Positions 41,718 through 50,165 are shown, counted from the first letter of the stretch. The stretch: DNA of 64,000 bases from Hyalangium versicolor (GCF_020103695.1 NZ_JAHXBF010000024.1:140617-204616); one strand, 5' to 3'. Program-made: numbers and translations. The notes: generated by a model not told the origin, from the letters alone.

Positions 41718-42881
41718 ATGTACCTCAAGAGCCTTCGCCTCCAGAACCTGCTGTCCTTCGGCCCAGATGCGGAGCCCATCACGTTCGGCCCACTCAATGT
41801 CCTGATCGGCCCGAACGGTTCCGGTAAGTCCAACCTCATCGAAGCGATCGGTCTGCTCGAGGCTGCCCCTCGGAGCTTGAGCGATGCCATTCGGGACGGT
41901 GGCGGGGTGGCGGAGTGGCTCTGGAAGGGAAGCAAGGACTCCCAGGCGGCCAAGCTTGAAGCAGCGATTGGGCCTTCCGCCGCCGATTCTGGCGTCTATG
42001 CGGAGATGACCCACACCTTGGAGCTAGGTGAACTCGGCCAACGGCTCGAGGTCTACGATGAGAGCATCAAGCGTCCCCTCCAGCGTATAGAGGAAGCCTT
42101 TTTCGCTTATATCGGTGGCCGCCCGCACATCCGCCTGCAAGGCAGCATGCGGGCACTCGACTCGAAAGAGTTCAAGACGATCGAGTCCGTTCTTTCCCAG
42201 CGCCGGGATCCCGCTGTCTACCCAGAGCTGGCAGTAGTTGAGAGTTTCTACAGCGAGATTGCCATCTATCAGGACTGGCTCTTCGGGCGATTCGCGCCTC
42301 CTCGACTCCCCCAGCCTGCGGACCTCCCCAACGACCGTCTGCTGCCGGATGCGCGCAACCTGGGCCTGATCCTGAACCTGATCCGCAAGCATCCGGAAGC
42401 GAAGGCGTCGCTCCTGAAGCACCTGGGCGTGCTCTACGAAGGCATCCGCGATGTCGATGTCAGCGTCGTCGGCGGCACGGTCCAGGTCTTCTTGCACGAA
42501 CACAAGTGGATCATCCCCGCCACCCGGCTCTCGGATGGCACCCTGCGCTGGCTGTCACTGCTCGCGATCCTCCTGAACCCCCAGGCGGCCTCCCTCGTCT
42601 GCATCGAGGAGCCAGAGATGGGACTCCATCCTGACCTCCTCCCGCCGCTGGCCCAGCTTCTGCGGGAAGCTTCCGAACGGATGCAGCTCATCGTCACCAC
42701 CCACTCGGATGTCCTGGTTGACGCACTCTCGGACACACCCGAGTCGGTCATCGTCTGCGAGAAGCACGAAGGCTCTACCCAGATGCACCGGCTCGACAAG
42801 GGCGACCTGGCCGAGTGGCTCCAGAAGTACTCACTCGGGCAACTGTGGCGGCGAGGCGAAATCGGGGGGAATCGCTGGTGA
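41718..42881 (+). CDS. OLD/RecF-like AAA ATPase (AAA_21)
   Basis: 387 residues of an ABC-type ATPase as in OLD, RloA and AriA. Opening: MYLKSLRLQNLLSFGPDAEPI. Walker A is GPNGSGKSN at 32-39 within IGPNGSGKSN. The signature-like loop is LSDGTLRWLSLLAIL, Walker B is LVCIEEPEMGLHP (E297/E298), and the switch His is in IVTTHSD. There is no nuclease domain in this chain; the downstream overlapping gene supplies a TOPRIM-like protein. Such two-gene layouts are known in anti-phage systems (PARIS, RloAB, Gabija-like), so a defence role is inferred. Overlap with the next gene is 4 bases (GTGA). Confidence 0.85.
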   Translation: MYLKSLRLQNLLSFGPDAEPITFGPLNVLIGPNGSGKSNLIEAIGLLEAAPRSLSDAIRDGGGVAEWLWKGSKDSQAAKLEAAIGPSAADSGVYAEMTHTLELGELGQRLEVYDESIKRPLQRIEEAFFAYIGGRPHIRLQGSMRALDSKEFKTIESVLSQRRDPAVYPELAVVESFYSEIAIYQDWLFGRFAPPRLPQPADLPNDRLLPDARNLGLILNLIRKHPEAKASLLKHLGVLYEGIRDVDVSVVGGTVQVFLHEHKWIIPATRLSDGTLRWLSLLAILLNPQAASLVCIEEPEMGLHPDLLPPLAQLLREASERMQLIVTTHSDVLVDALSDTPESVIVCEKHEGSTQMHRLDKGDLAEWLQKYSLGQLWRRGEIGGNRW

Positions 42882-43483
42882 GCGTGCGGATCTATGTCGA
42901 AGGTGGCGGGAACACCAGCGCACTGAAGTCCGAGTGCCGCCGAGGCTTCTCCCAGTACTTCGCGAAGTTCATTCCACCTGGGAAGCAGCCCCGCATCATC
43001 GCGTGCGGTAGCCGGGACGAAGCGCTCGATGACTTCCGCACGGCTCTCCGCCAGCACCCAGGTGAGCACATCGTCCTCTTGGTGGACGCGGAAGCACCGG
43101 TGGCTCCTGGGCAGACCGTCTGGGAGCACCTGAAGCAGCGAGATGGTTGGGAGCCCCCGACCGGAGCCACAGACGACAACGCCCACCTGATGGTCCAGTG
43201 CATGGAGAGTTGGTTCCTGGCCGACCCCGAGACGCTCGCGGACTATTTTGGCCAGGGCTTCCAGCCATCGGCGCTTCCCAGGAACCCGAATATCGAGGAC
43301 ATCGCCAAGCTGACCGTATTCCGTGCGTTGGAAGCGGCAACACGCCAGACAAAGACGAAGGGCGCATACTCCAAGGGCGGGCACAGCTTCGCGATCCTGG
43401 CTCGGATCGACCCGAATAAGGTCCGCCGCGCCTCGCCCCATGCTGAGCGACTGGCCGTCACACTCCTCCGGTTCTCTTCCTGA
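42878..43483 (+). CDS. DUF4276 family protein, TOPRIM-like partner of the AAA ATPase
   Basis: 201 residues. The N-terminus reads VRIYVEGGGNTSAL, with E8 where TOPRIM enzymes have their first acidic residue. IVLLVDAEAPV follows, with D70 and E72 matching the DxD-type second motif. MVQCMESWFLADPETL and YSKGGHSFAIL are DUF4276 hallmarks. TOPRIM domains cut nucleic acids or act on tRNA in OLD and AriB systems; activity here is inferred. The GTG start overlaps the ATPase stop, and this decides the start over the longer open frame. Confidence 0.8.
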   Translation: MSVRIYVEGGGNTSALKSECRRGFSQYFAKFIPPGKQPRIIACGSRDEALDDFRTALRQHPGEHIVLLVDAEAPVAPGQTVWEHLKQRDGWEPPTGATDDNAHLMVQCMESWFLADPETLADYFGQGFQPSALPRNPNIEDIAKLTVFRALEAATRQTKTKGAYSKGGHSFAILARIDPNKVRRASPHAERLAVTLLRFSS

Positions 43484-43539
43484 GCCGCTCGGTCCCTGAC
43501 TCCTACGGTTGAAAGGGCTTGACGGCTGGTGCCCTCCTG

Positions 43540-43576
43540 CCCCGGACGCCGCTTGTGCTCGGACTCCCGTCCGGGG
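43540..43576 (+). terminator. hairpin after the ATPase/DUF4276 pair
   Basis: CCCCGGACG (43540-43548) pairs perfectly with CGTCCGGGG (43568-43576), 57 bases after the DUF4276 stop and just before the cytochrome gene start. There is no U-tract, so this is a likely transcription boundary rather than a textbook terminator. Confidence 0.4.
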
Positions 43577-43596
43577 GAGCATCCAGGCACAGCCTC

Positions 43597-45711
43597 ATGC
43601 TCCGACTTCGCCTCCCCCTCTTCCTCACAGCTCTCCTCGCGCTCGCGGTGGCCTCGAGCACCGCCTGCTCGCGTCAGTCAGAGTCTCCGTCGGCTCCCCC
43701 AAAGGCTCCGAGCCCCACAGCTCCCAGCCCCCCCTCGGCGAAGCAGGACACTCCCACGCAAGGCTCCGCGCCCGCGTCTCAGCCCCCCTCGGTCCCGAAA
43801 CCGGACGCCCCCACCCAGACCGCCACGGCCAGCACCCCGGCCCTGCCCTCCCCCACCGCCTTCGCCGGCTCGGAGAAGTGCGGCGAGTGCCACGAGGACG
43901 AACACGCCGCCTGGTCCAAGGACTGGCACTCGCGCGCTCTCTCCACGGCCTCCCAGAAGTTCGTCGTGGGCAACTTCAAGGACTCCCACTTCAAGGGCGA
44001 CTCCAGCGAGGCCTGGATGTCCCGCCACGATGATCATTTCTTCATGCGCACCCTCGGCTCGGATGGAAACGTCTCCGAGTACCCCGTCCAGTGGGTCGTC
44101 GGCGGCAAGCGCATGCAGGACCCGGTGACAGTGACGGACGACGGTCGCTGGCAGGTGCTCCCCATCTACTTCCATGTCACCGGCAAGAGTTCCTGGGTGG
44201 ACTACTCGGAGAAGCGCCAGGGCAAGCTGACTCCGGATCACCCCTTCTTCTGGAGCAACTTCGCTCGCAGCGCCCAGCACGCGTGCCTCGACTGCCACAC
44301 CACCGGCCTGGACGTGCGCTACGACCGAGCCGCCCACCGCTGGAAGACGACGTTCGCGGATGCCGGCGTCGCCTGCGAGAGCTGCCACGGCCCCGGCGCT
44401 CGTCACGCCGAGACCCAGGACCCCAAGGACATCGTCCAGCCCAAGCACCTCTCGGCTGAACTTGGCATGGCCGTTTGCGCCCAGTGCCACGGCCCCCGCC
44501 GCACGCTCTTCCCCATGCTGGACGCGGCGCATCGCTACCGCCCGGGCCAGCGCTATGAGGACTCGTACCAGCCCATGGTGCTGCTGGTGGGCGGAGACCT
44601 CTCCGGCGACTACTTCTCGGACGGGCGCCCCAGCACCAGCAGCTTCGAGAACCAGGCCCTCACCCAATCCCTCTGCTACATGAAAGGCGGCGCCACCTGT
44701 CTCACGTGCCACAGCGCGCCCCACGACAAGCACGCCCCCAACGAGATCCAACTCCACAAGGACACGCCAGCCCGAGTCTCCGCGGACATGGCGACCTGTC
44801 AGGGCTGCCACGCCAACGTGTTCGCCCAGGGCAAGCAGCACTCCCACCACACCTCGCCCGCCGCCCAGGACTGCATCGCCTGCCACATGCCGCCCGTCGT
44901 CTCCGGCGTGCTGGACCACTTCGCGGACCACGCCATTGGCGTCCCCGTGCCCCAGAACACGGTGAAGCACGACATCCCCAACGCGTGCAACGCATGCCAC
45001 ACCCACGAGAAGCAGAAGCCCGAGGTGATGGCTCAAGCGCTCGAGCGCTGGTGGCCCGAGGCGAAGAAGCACCAGGAGCGCCGGCTGCGGCTGGCGGACG
45101 CCTTCACGGAAAAGACGGCCCAGCAGAGCCGCCCCTTCCTGGAAGCAGTGCTCGCGGACACGCAGGAAGCCGCCGAGCTCCGAGGCGCCGCCGCCCTCTT
45201 CCTGGCTCGCCGCTTCTCACGCGAGGCCTCGCCCGCACTGCGCGCCGCGCTCCGGAGCGCCCAGGAGCCGCTGCTGCGCGCGGAGATCATCGACGCGCTC
45301 GCGCAGGCCAAGGCCCGCGACGCCTCCGAGGACGTCGCCTCGCTGTTGAAGGATCCCTCCATCTGGGTGCGCCAGAGCGCCGCCGTCACCCTGACGCAGC
45401 TCGGGGATCCGCGAGGCCCGACCGCGCTCGAAATCCTGGCGCAGCAACCGGAGACCTCCGGGCTGATGGCGCCCCACGCCATGCTCGGCCACCTGGCCCT
45501 GCGCCGGAAGGACCTGACCACGGCCACCCGGCAGTTCGAGCAGGCGCTGGACGTGCAGCCCTACTACTCGGAGCTGCTGGTCATGCTGGCGGACATCTAC
45601 GTCTCCCAGGGCGACGTGGCCAAGGCGAAGGACAGGCTGGAGGACGCCGTCCGCTTCTCGCCGCAGAACCAGGGGGCTCGGCAGCGGCTGACTGCCCTGC
45701 AGGGCCACTGA
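43597..45711 (+). CDS. octaheme c-type cytochrome lipoprotein with HEAT and TPR repeats
   Basis: 704 residues. A lipoprotein signal ends in ASSTAC, then a Pro/Ser-rich spacer reaches about 85. Eight CxxCH haem sites lie between C95 and C464 (CGECH, CLDCH, CESCH, CAQCH, CLTCH, CQGCH, CIACH, CNACH), with cytochrome c554-like spacing. The last third has HEAT-like repeats (SPALRAALRSAQEPLLRAEI) and ends with TPRs (RQFEQALDVQPYYSELLVML). It would carry electrons in the periplasm or outer membrane, with the repeats docking a partner. The ATG at 43597 begins the signal. The donor and acceptor are unknown and no other cytochrome gene is adjacent. Confidence 0.85.
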   Translation: MLRLRLPLFLTALLALAVASSTACSRQSESPSAPPKAPSPTAPSPPSAKQDTPTQGSAPASQPPSVPKPDAPTQTATASTPALPSPTAFAGSEKCGECHEDEHAAWSKDWHSRALSTASQKFVVGNFKDSHFKGDSSEAWMSRHDDHFFMRTLGSDGNVSEYPVQWVVGGKRMQDPVTVTDDGRWQVLPIYFHVTGKSSWVDYSEKRQGKLTPDHPFFWSNFARSAQHACLDCHTTGLDVRYDRAAHRWKTTFADAGVACESCHGPGARHAETQDPKDIVQPKHLSAELGMAVCAQCHGPRRTLFPMLDAAHRYRPGQRYEDSYQPMVLLVGGDLSGDYFSDGRPSTSSFENQALTQSLCYMKGGATCLTCHSAPHDKHAPNEIQLHKDTPARVSADMATCQGCHANVFAQGKQHSHHTSPAAQDCIACHMPPVVSGVLDHFADHAIGVPVPQNTVKHDIPNACNACHTHEKQKPEVMAQALERWWPEAKKHQERRLRLADAFTEKTAQQSRPFLEAVLADTQEAAELRGAAALFLARRFSREASPALRAALRSAQEPLLRAEIIDALAQAKARDASEDVASLLKDPSIWVRQSAAVTLTQLGDPRGPTALEILAQQPETSGLMAPHAMLGHLALRRKDLTTATRQFEQALDVQPYYSELLVMLADIYVSQGDVAKAKDRLEDAVRFSPQNQGARQRLTALQGH

Positions 45712-45792
45712 GCAGGCGGCCATGGAGCCGCTCGCAGGACGGGGCTCCCCTCTGCTCCGGCGATTCGCATCCCCATCTTTCGCGTGAAACGT

Positions 45793-45816
45793 GCCAGGGC
45801 CTGCCCGGTCCCTGGC
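45793..45816 (+). terminator. hairpin after the cytochrome gene
   Basis: GCCAGGG (45793-45799) pairs with CCCTGGC (45810-45816), followed by CTTT. It is 80 bases past the cytochrome stop and would separate that gene from the DUF2171 gene. Confidence 0.45.
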
Positions 45817-45841
45817 CTTTGATCGAGTGGAGGAGCGAGCC

Positions 45842-46438
45842 ATGGTCCAGCGCACGAACATCCGAAAAGGCATGGCCGTCATGAGCAGTGACGGGGTGCA
45901 GATGGGGCGCGTCGTCGACGTGACGGCGGACTCCATCATCATCGAGAAGGGCCAGCTCTTCCTGAGGGACTTCAGCGTCCCCCTCGAGGACATCCACTCG
46001 GTTCGCGGCGATGAGATCGTCCTCAGCAAGGGCCACGCCACGTTGCGGCAGATCAACTCGAAGCCGCGTGAGGGCACGGCTCATGGAACGGTGGGGATCG
46101 CCGGTGTCGCCGCGCCAACTCCCCAGGGCCTGGGGCTGGGGCCCAGCGATCTCACCCAGGCGCGCATGGACAGCGCCAAGTTCCAGGACCACGAGCGGTA
46201 TGACCTGAGGCCCACGGGCGACTCGGTCCCCCGCGCCACCGAGATGGAGTCATCCGCGGAGCGGAAGCGCCCACGCGAGTCGGAGATGGAAACTCCCTAC
46301 GTCCCGCTGCCCCACGAGCCGCCCTTGGCGGAGCGCCGCGCCGCGGGCCCGGGTTGGGATCCGCTGAGCGTGGACGAAGAGCAGGAGGAGCAGCCGCGCA
46401 CGAGCGGTCCGGACGCCAAGCCCCCCACACGCTACTAG
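45842..46438 (+). CDS. DUF2171/PRC-barrel protein, longer paralogue
   Basis: 198 residues. The N-terminal 70 form a PRC-barrel/DUF2171 domain (IRKGMAVMSSDGVQMGRVVDV, IIIEKGQLFLRDFSVPLEDI) related to the protein at 38954-39262. Both start MVQ and share GMxVxxxDGxxxGRV. The rest is hydrophilic and charged, probably disordered (many E, R, P). Function unknown. GGAGGAGCGAGCC precedes the ATG at 45842, so the longer open frame is not used. Confidence 0.7.
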   Translation: MVQRTNIRKGMAVMSSDGVQMGRVVDVTADSIIIEKGQLFLRDFSVPLEDIHSVRGDEIVLSKGHATLRQINSKPREGTAHGTVGIAGVAAPTPQGLGLGPSDLTQARMDSAKFQDHERYDLRPTGDSVPRATEMESSAERKRPRESEMETPYVPLPHEPPLAERRAAGPGWDPLSVDEEQEEQPRTSGPDAKPPTRY

Positions 46439-46495
46439 CGTGTTCCGCTCGCTGGGAGCCGAACACCTCCCAGCAAGGCACGGTAGGATGGAGAA

Positions 46496-46930
46496 ATGGC
46501 CCCCCCACCCTCTCGCTCCTCCTCCCGTCGCCGGCCGCTGCTGGGCGCGCTCATGACCGGGCTGCTCCTGCTCGGCACGCCTTCCGTCGCCGCAACCCCG
46601 AAGAAGAAGCCCACCACCACCAAGAAGAAGGCTTCGGCGCCGAAGAAGTCCTCCAAGGAGAGCCTGACCCTGCGCGACGACGCGGCGGCCCTGATCAAGG
46701 GCAAGCAGTATCCCGAGGCCCAGGCGCTGACCAAGCGTTGCATCGACGCAGATCCTTCCTTCGCGGAGTGCCACATGCTCCGAGGCGCCGCGCTGGCCGG
46801 CATGACGGACTGGGAAGAGGCCGCGAAGGAGTACCGCACCTTCCTCAACCTGGCTCCGGACCACCCACTGGCCCCCAAGGTGCGCCAGACGTTGGAGAAC
46901 TACGAGCAGGCGCAGGCTCCCGCGCCCTGA
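46496..46930 (+). CDS. secreted or membrane-anchored TPR protein
   Basis: 144 residues. A basic N-terminus is followed by a hydrophobic stretch (LLGALMTGLLLLGTPSVAA), either a Sec signal or an anchor, then a Lys/Thr-rich linker (about 35-55) and two TPRs (AAALIKGKQYPEAQALTKRC, then WEEAAKEYRTFLNLAPDHP). Probably periplasmic and binding a partner protein. GGAG lies just ahead of the ATG. No partner is evident among its neighbours. Confidence 0.75.
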   Translation: MAPPPSRSSSRRRPLLGALMTGLLLLGTPSVAATPKKKPTTTKKKASAPKKSSKESLTLRDDAAALIKGKQYPEAQALTKRCIDADPSFAECHMLRGAALAGMTDWEEAAKEYRTFLNLAPDHPLAPKVRQTLENYEQAQAPAP

Positions 46931-47052
46931 GCGCGAGCTCGGCGGAGCCACCGGGCTGCTGCCTCCTCCTCTGCCCTGCAAGAGAGGAGGCCGGTCACAC
47001 CCTGCCAGGAGGGATCTCCTCCTTATCTTGAAGGCAGAGCCCGAGAGCCACC

Positions 47053-47670
47053 ATGCGCCGAGCCCCCCTCCTCAGCCCCTCTGATCTGGCCCCAGGGCCC
47101 GCTCTCAAGCCCTCGGAGTCGCGGATCCGCTCGCCCTGGCTGTCGCGGCGGGTCCAGTTGGTGCTCCTCCACTCGCTCTCGCTGTCGCGGTTGGTGCTGG
47201 CGGCGATCTTCCTGCTCACGCCGGATCCGATACTGCGCGCGGGTCTGATCGCCCTCTCGGGGCTGACGGACGTGCTCGATGGCTGGATCGCTCGCCACGC
47301 GCACCTCACCACGCGCTTGGGCGCGCTCATCGATCCCGTGGCGGACCGGGGCTTCGCCGTGACGGCCATCCTCGCGCTGCTGCTCGACGGGCTGCTCACG
47401 CCGGTGCAGGTCTGCCTGCTGATGCTGAGGGATGTCACCACGGCGGTGGGCTTCCTCGTCTCGCGCCTCATGCCGACGTTCCAGTTGGTCGAGTTCAAGG
47501 CGCGGATGCTTGGCAAGGCCACCACGGCGGTGCAGACGGTGACGCTGCTGGCGGCGCTGCTGGCGCCCATGTTCGTGCGGCCGCTGGTGGCCATCGCGGC
47601 GGTGCTCGGTACCGCCGCCGTGGTGGACTACTCGCGCGCCGTGCTCCGGGCCCGCCGCGTCCAGACGTGA
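47053..47670 (+). CDS. CDP-alcohol phosphatidyltransferase family protein (PgsA-like)
   Basis: 205-residue membrane protein. The family signature D-x2-DGx2AR-x8-Gx3Dx3D is visible: VLDGWIARHAH, then GALIDPVADR, around residues 75-100. Several hydrophobic segments (LVLAAIFLLTP, ILALLLDGLLT, TVTLLAALLAPMF) follow. The enzymes swap CMP of a CDP-diacylglycerol for an alcohol. Phosphatidylglycerophosphate synthase is the closest guess, but substrate cannot be set from the motif. It converges with the next gene. Confidence 0.85.
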   Translation: MRRAPLLSPSDLAPGPALKPSESRIRSPWLSRRVQLVLLHSLSLSRLVLAAIFLLTPDPILRAGLIALSGLTDVLDGWIARHAHLTTRLGALIDPVADRGFAVTAILALLLDGLLTPVQVCLLMLRDVTTAVGFLVSRLMPTFQLVEFKARMLGKATTAVQTVTLLAALLAPMFVRPLVAIAAVLGTAAVVDYSRAVLRARRVQT

Positions 47671-47686
47671 GCCCCGTGGAACTGAA

Positions 47687-48727
47687 CTACCGGGTGCAGT
47701 CCAGCACGAGCTTTCCCTGTACCTTGCCGGTGTCCAGCATCTCCAGGGCACGAGAGGCCTCGGTGAGCGGGAGCGTGCCAGCGACCACCGGCTCGAGCTT
47801 GCCCTGGCGGTGCAACTCCAGCAGCGCCGTGAGGTCCTCGCGGAACCAGTCTGGGTGGTCCCTCTTCCAGAACATGATCCCGTAGAAGGTCGCCTTGCGC
47901 CCGTCCGGCTTCATCATCAACCACCCGTAGCGCGCGAACGTGTCGACGCGGCCCCAGAAGGGGCTGTTCATCGCCGAGGTGAACCCGTAGGCCACGAAGT
48001 GCCCCCCGCGCTTCAGCGTCGAGTACGCGCGGTTGAAGTTGGTCCCACCAATGGCATCGAGCGCCACGTCCACACCTCCAGGGACGAGCTCTCGCATCCG
48101 GCGGGCGAAGTCCTCTCGGGTGTAGTCGATGGGCGTGGCGCCCAGGCTGCGCACCAGCTCCAGCTTCCCGGTGGACGCGGTGCCATACATCTCCAATCCC
48201 TGGAGGCGCCCCAGTTGGAGCAGCGCGGTGCCCACTCCTCCCGCGGCGCTGGTGACGAGCACCTTCTCTCCGCCCTTCACTTGCGCGACGCGGTGGAGCA
48301 TCTGGTACGCCGTCAGGTAGTTGAGCAGCAGGCACACGGCCTTGCTGGGCTCCACGCCCTCGGGCACGGGCGTCACGTCCTCCGCGTCCCAGCAGAGGTA
48401 CTGCGTGTACGCGCCGCGCACGACGATGGCGGCGACGCGCTGGCCCTCGCGCAGGTGCTTCACCTCCGAGCCCAGCTTGTCGATGCGGCCCACAGCGTCG
48501 TAGCCCAGCGTGAAGGGCAGCGGCGCGCTCGTGGGGTACATGCCATTGCGGATGGTGATGTCCGCCTGGCTCACTCCGGCCGCCTCCACCCGGATGCGCA
48601 CCTGGCGCGGACCCGGTTCGGGCAGCGGCTCGTGCGCCACCTCGAGCGGGCCGCGAAGCTGCCGCACCACGATGCTCGTGTTGCGCGCGAGGGAGGGATC
48701 CTGCCGTGCCGCCGTGCCTTCGTGCAT
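47687..48727 (-). CDS. NAD(P)H:quinone oxidoreductase-like MDR protein
   Basis: 346 residues of the medium-chain dehydrogenase family without zinc ligands. The GroES-like part has AAGVSQADITIRNGMYP and LGYDAVGRIDKLG. The nucleotide-binding part has VTSAAGGVGTALLQLGRL (about 160-177) and ALDAIGGTNF. Resembles quinone oxidoreductases and enoyl reductases; substrate unknown. The ATG at 48727 follows GAGGAG, which rules out an upstream ATG at 48772. It is divergent from an AraC-type regulator, 57 bases away, and the two probably form a regulator-target pair. Confidence 0.8.
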   Translation of the reverse strand: MHEGTAARQDPSLARNTSIVVRQLRGPLEVAHEPLPEPGPRQVRIRVEAAGVSQADITIRNGMYPTSAPLPFTLGYDAVGRIDKLGSEVKHLREGQRVAAIVVRGAYTQYLCWDAEDVTPVPEGVEPSKAVCLLLNYLTAYQMLHRVAQVKGGEKVLVTSAAGGVGTALLQLGRLQGLEMYGTASTGKLELVRSLGATPIDYTREDFARRMRELVPGGVDVALDAIGGTNFNRAYSTLKRGGHFVAYGFTSAMNSPFWGRVDTFARYGWLMMKPDGRKATFYGIMFWKRDHPDWFREDLTALLELHRQGKLEPVVAGTLPLTEASRALEMLDTGKVQGKLVLDCTR

Positions 48728-48784
48728 GCCGTGACTCCTCGTGGATTCGCGGCGTATGCTTAGCCCTCTCATCCTGGACGCTCA

Positions 48785-49789
48785 ATGACCGATAAACCGA
48801 GAAACTTGCTCGACCGTCCACATCTCGTGGACAGCCTGACGGAGGTGCTCTCCACGGTGAGGTTGCACGGCGCCCTCTACTGCAGCTCGGAGCTGTCGGC
48901 GCCGTGGGGCATCACGTTCCTGGCGCGCGAGTGCGCCGCCTTCCATGTGGTGGACCGCGGCAGTTGCTGGCTGCGCGTGGCCGGTCAGCCCGAGCCCATC
49001 GCCCTGCGCGGCGGAGACCTGGTGCTGCTGCCCCAGGGAGATGAGCACACGGTCTCGGACACGCCTCGAGGCAAGGCGCGCGTGGTGGACTTCCAGGACC
49101 ATCCCGGCGTGTGCGGCCCGATGATGCGCTGGGGTGGCGGCGGCGAGAAGACGCGGCTGGTGTGCGGGGAGATCTACCTGGAGGAGGACGGCTTCCAGAC
49201 GCTGCGAGCCCACCTGCCCCGAGTGATGCACCTGCGCGGAGACGGAGACGCCCCCGCCGAGTGGCTTCAGCTCACGCTCAAGTTCCTCGCCTCCGAGACG
49301 AGCGAGGCCCGGCCGGGCTCCTACTCGGTCATCACCCGGCTGATCGACATCCTGTTCGTTCAGGCGATCCGCGTGTGGCTGTCCGGCAACGCACCGGTGA
49401 CGCCGGGCTGGCTGGCGGGGCTCCGCGAGCCGGCGATTGCCTCGGCGCTGGCGCTGATGCACTCGCAGCCGGGCAAGGACTGGACGGTGGAGTCACTGGC
49501 GCGGCAGGTGGGCATGTCTCGCTCGGCCTTCTCCGAGCTCTTCGTGCAGCTCGTGGGCGAGGGGCCGCTGACGTACCTCACGCGCTGGCGCATGCACCGG
49601 GCCGCGGCCTGGCTGCGCAGCGAGCCGAGCCTGAGCGTCATCGAGGTGGCCCAGCGCGTGGGCTACGACTCCGAGGCCGCCTTCAACCGCGCCTTCAAAC
49701 GGGCGCTGGGCACTCCCCCAGGAGCGTACCGGCGCGAGGGCCGCGCCCAGGCAGCGGAGCGCAGGCCGTCGCTTCCCAGCCTCGCCTGA
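48785..49789 (+). CDS. AraC-family regulator with cupin sensor domain
   Basis: 334 residues. About 15-190 form a cupin-type (AraC_binding_6) sensor domain (FHVVDRGSCWLRV, LRGGDLVLLPQGDEHTV), whose metal-binding residues look partly kept. About 235-320 form the two-HTH AraC domain (VESLARQVGMSRSAFSELF, and VIEVAQRVGYDSEAAFNRAFKR). It is divergent from the adjacent oxidoreductase, so it probably controls that gene, perhaps in response to an electrophile. This is inferred from position. A strong stem-loop at 49802-49829 follows its stop. Confidence 0.85.
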   Translation: MTDKPRNLLDRPHLVDSLTEVLSTVRLHGALYCSSELSAPWGITFLARECAAFHVVDRGSCWLRVAGQPEPIALRGGDLVLLPQGDEHTVSDTPRGKARVVDFQDHPGVCGPMMRWGGGGEKTRLVCGEIYLEEDGFQTLRAHLPRVMHLRGDGDAPAEWLQLTLKFLASETSEARPGSYSVITRLIDILFVQAIRVWLSGNAPVTPGWLAGLREPAIASALALMHSQPGKDWTVESLARQVGMSRSAFSELFVQLVGEGPLTYLTRWRMHRAAAWLRSEPSLSVIEVAQRVGYDSEAAFNRAFKRALGTPPGAYRREGRAQAAERRPSLPSLA

Positions 49790-49801
49790 GGAGCCAACAC
49801 G

Positions 49802-49829
49802 GGACCGGCGCCCCCCCCAGCGCCGGTCC
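49802..49829 (+). terminator. strong stem-loop after the AraC regulator gene
   Basis: GGACCGGCGC (49802-49811) pairs perfectly with GCGCCGGTCC (49820-49829) around an 8-base loop, 13 bases after the stop. The 10-bp GC-only stem suits an intrinsic or Rho-assisted terminator, though the U-tract is short. Confidence 0.65.
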
Positions 49830-49846
49830 TTGCAAACACCGATATT

Positions 49847-49865
49847 GAAAATGAGAATCGTTATC
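49847..49865 (+). promoter_or_regulatory. Fur box before the small Cys-rich gene
   Basis: The 19-base site GAAAATGAGAATCGTTATC matches the classical Fur consensus (GATAATGATAATCATTATC) at 16 of 19 positions. It lies 28 bases before the ATG of the small gene at 49893, where a repressor would cover the promoter. Iron-starvation induction is inferred. Confidence 0.8.
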
Positions 49866-49892
49866 AAGTATTCTTTGGAGATGGAGGCCACC

Positions 49893-50135
49893 ATGTCGAG
49901 CACGAACCCCATCTGCCATCAGCACACCCTCTCTCGCGGAGATGTCGCCCACGTGCAGTGCTGCGCGCACTGCGCATCCATTTCGATCCACATCGGGCCC
50001 GTGAGCGTCCGCATGGACGAGCAGGCGCTGCGCTCGCTGTGGCTCACCCTGGGAGACGCCGTGGAGAAGCTCGATCGCGATCAAACCTCGGTGCCCCCCC
50101 GGCCCTTCGGGGGCCTGACTCGCGGCAACGCCTGA
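49893..50135 (+). CDS. small Cys-rich protein behind a Fur box
   Basis: 80 residues, HVQCCAHCASISIHIG near residue 20-35, then MDEQALRSLWLTLGDAVEKL. Only small proteins with a similar CxxC...LxxLxxxL layout come to mind, including iron-regulated ones of unknown function. The cysteines and His could bind iron or zinc. GGAGG lies 5 bases before the ATG at 49893, and the site overlaps no earlier gene. The Fur box upstream makes an iron-linked role likely. The last 20 residues look unstructured. Confidence 0.7.
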   Translation: MSSTNPICHQHTLSRGDVAHVQCCAHCASISIHIGPVSVRMDEQALRSLWLTLGDAVEKLDRDQTSVPPRPFGGLTRGNA

Positions 50136-50165
50136 GTCTGGCCGCGGAGCGCTGGGCTCCAGGCT

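Noticed and set aside
41718..43483. Naming the ATPase/DUF4276 pair as PARIS or Gabija
   Set aside because: The effector does not match the AriB DUF4435 family, and the ATPase has no fused nuclease as in GajA. Only the general two-gene plan is similar.
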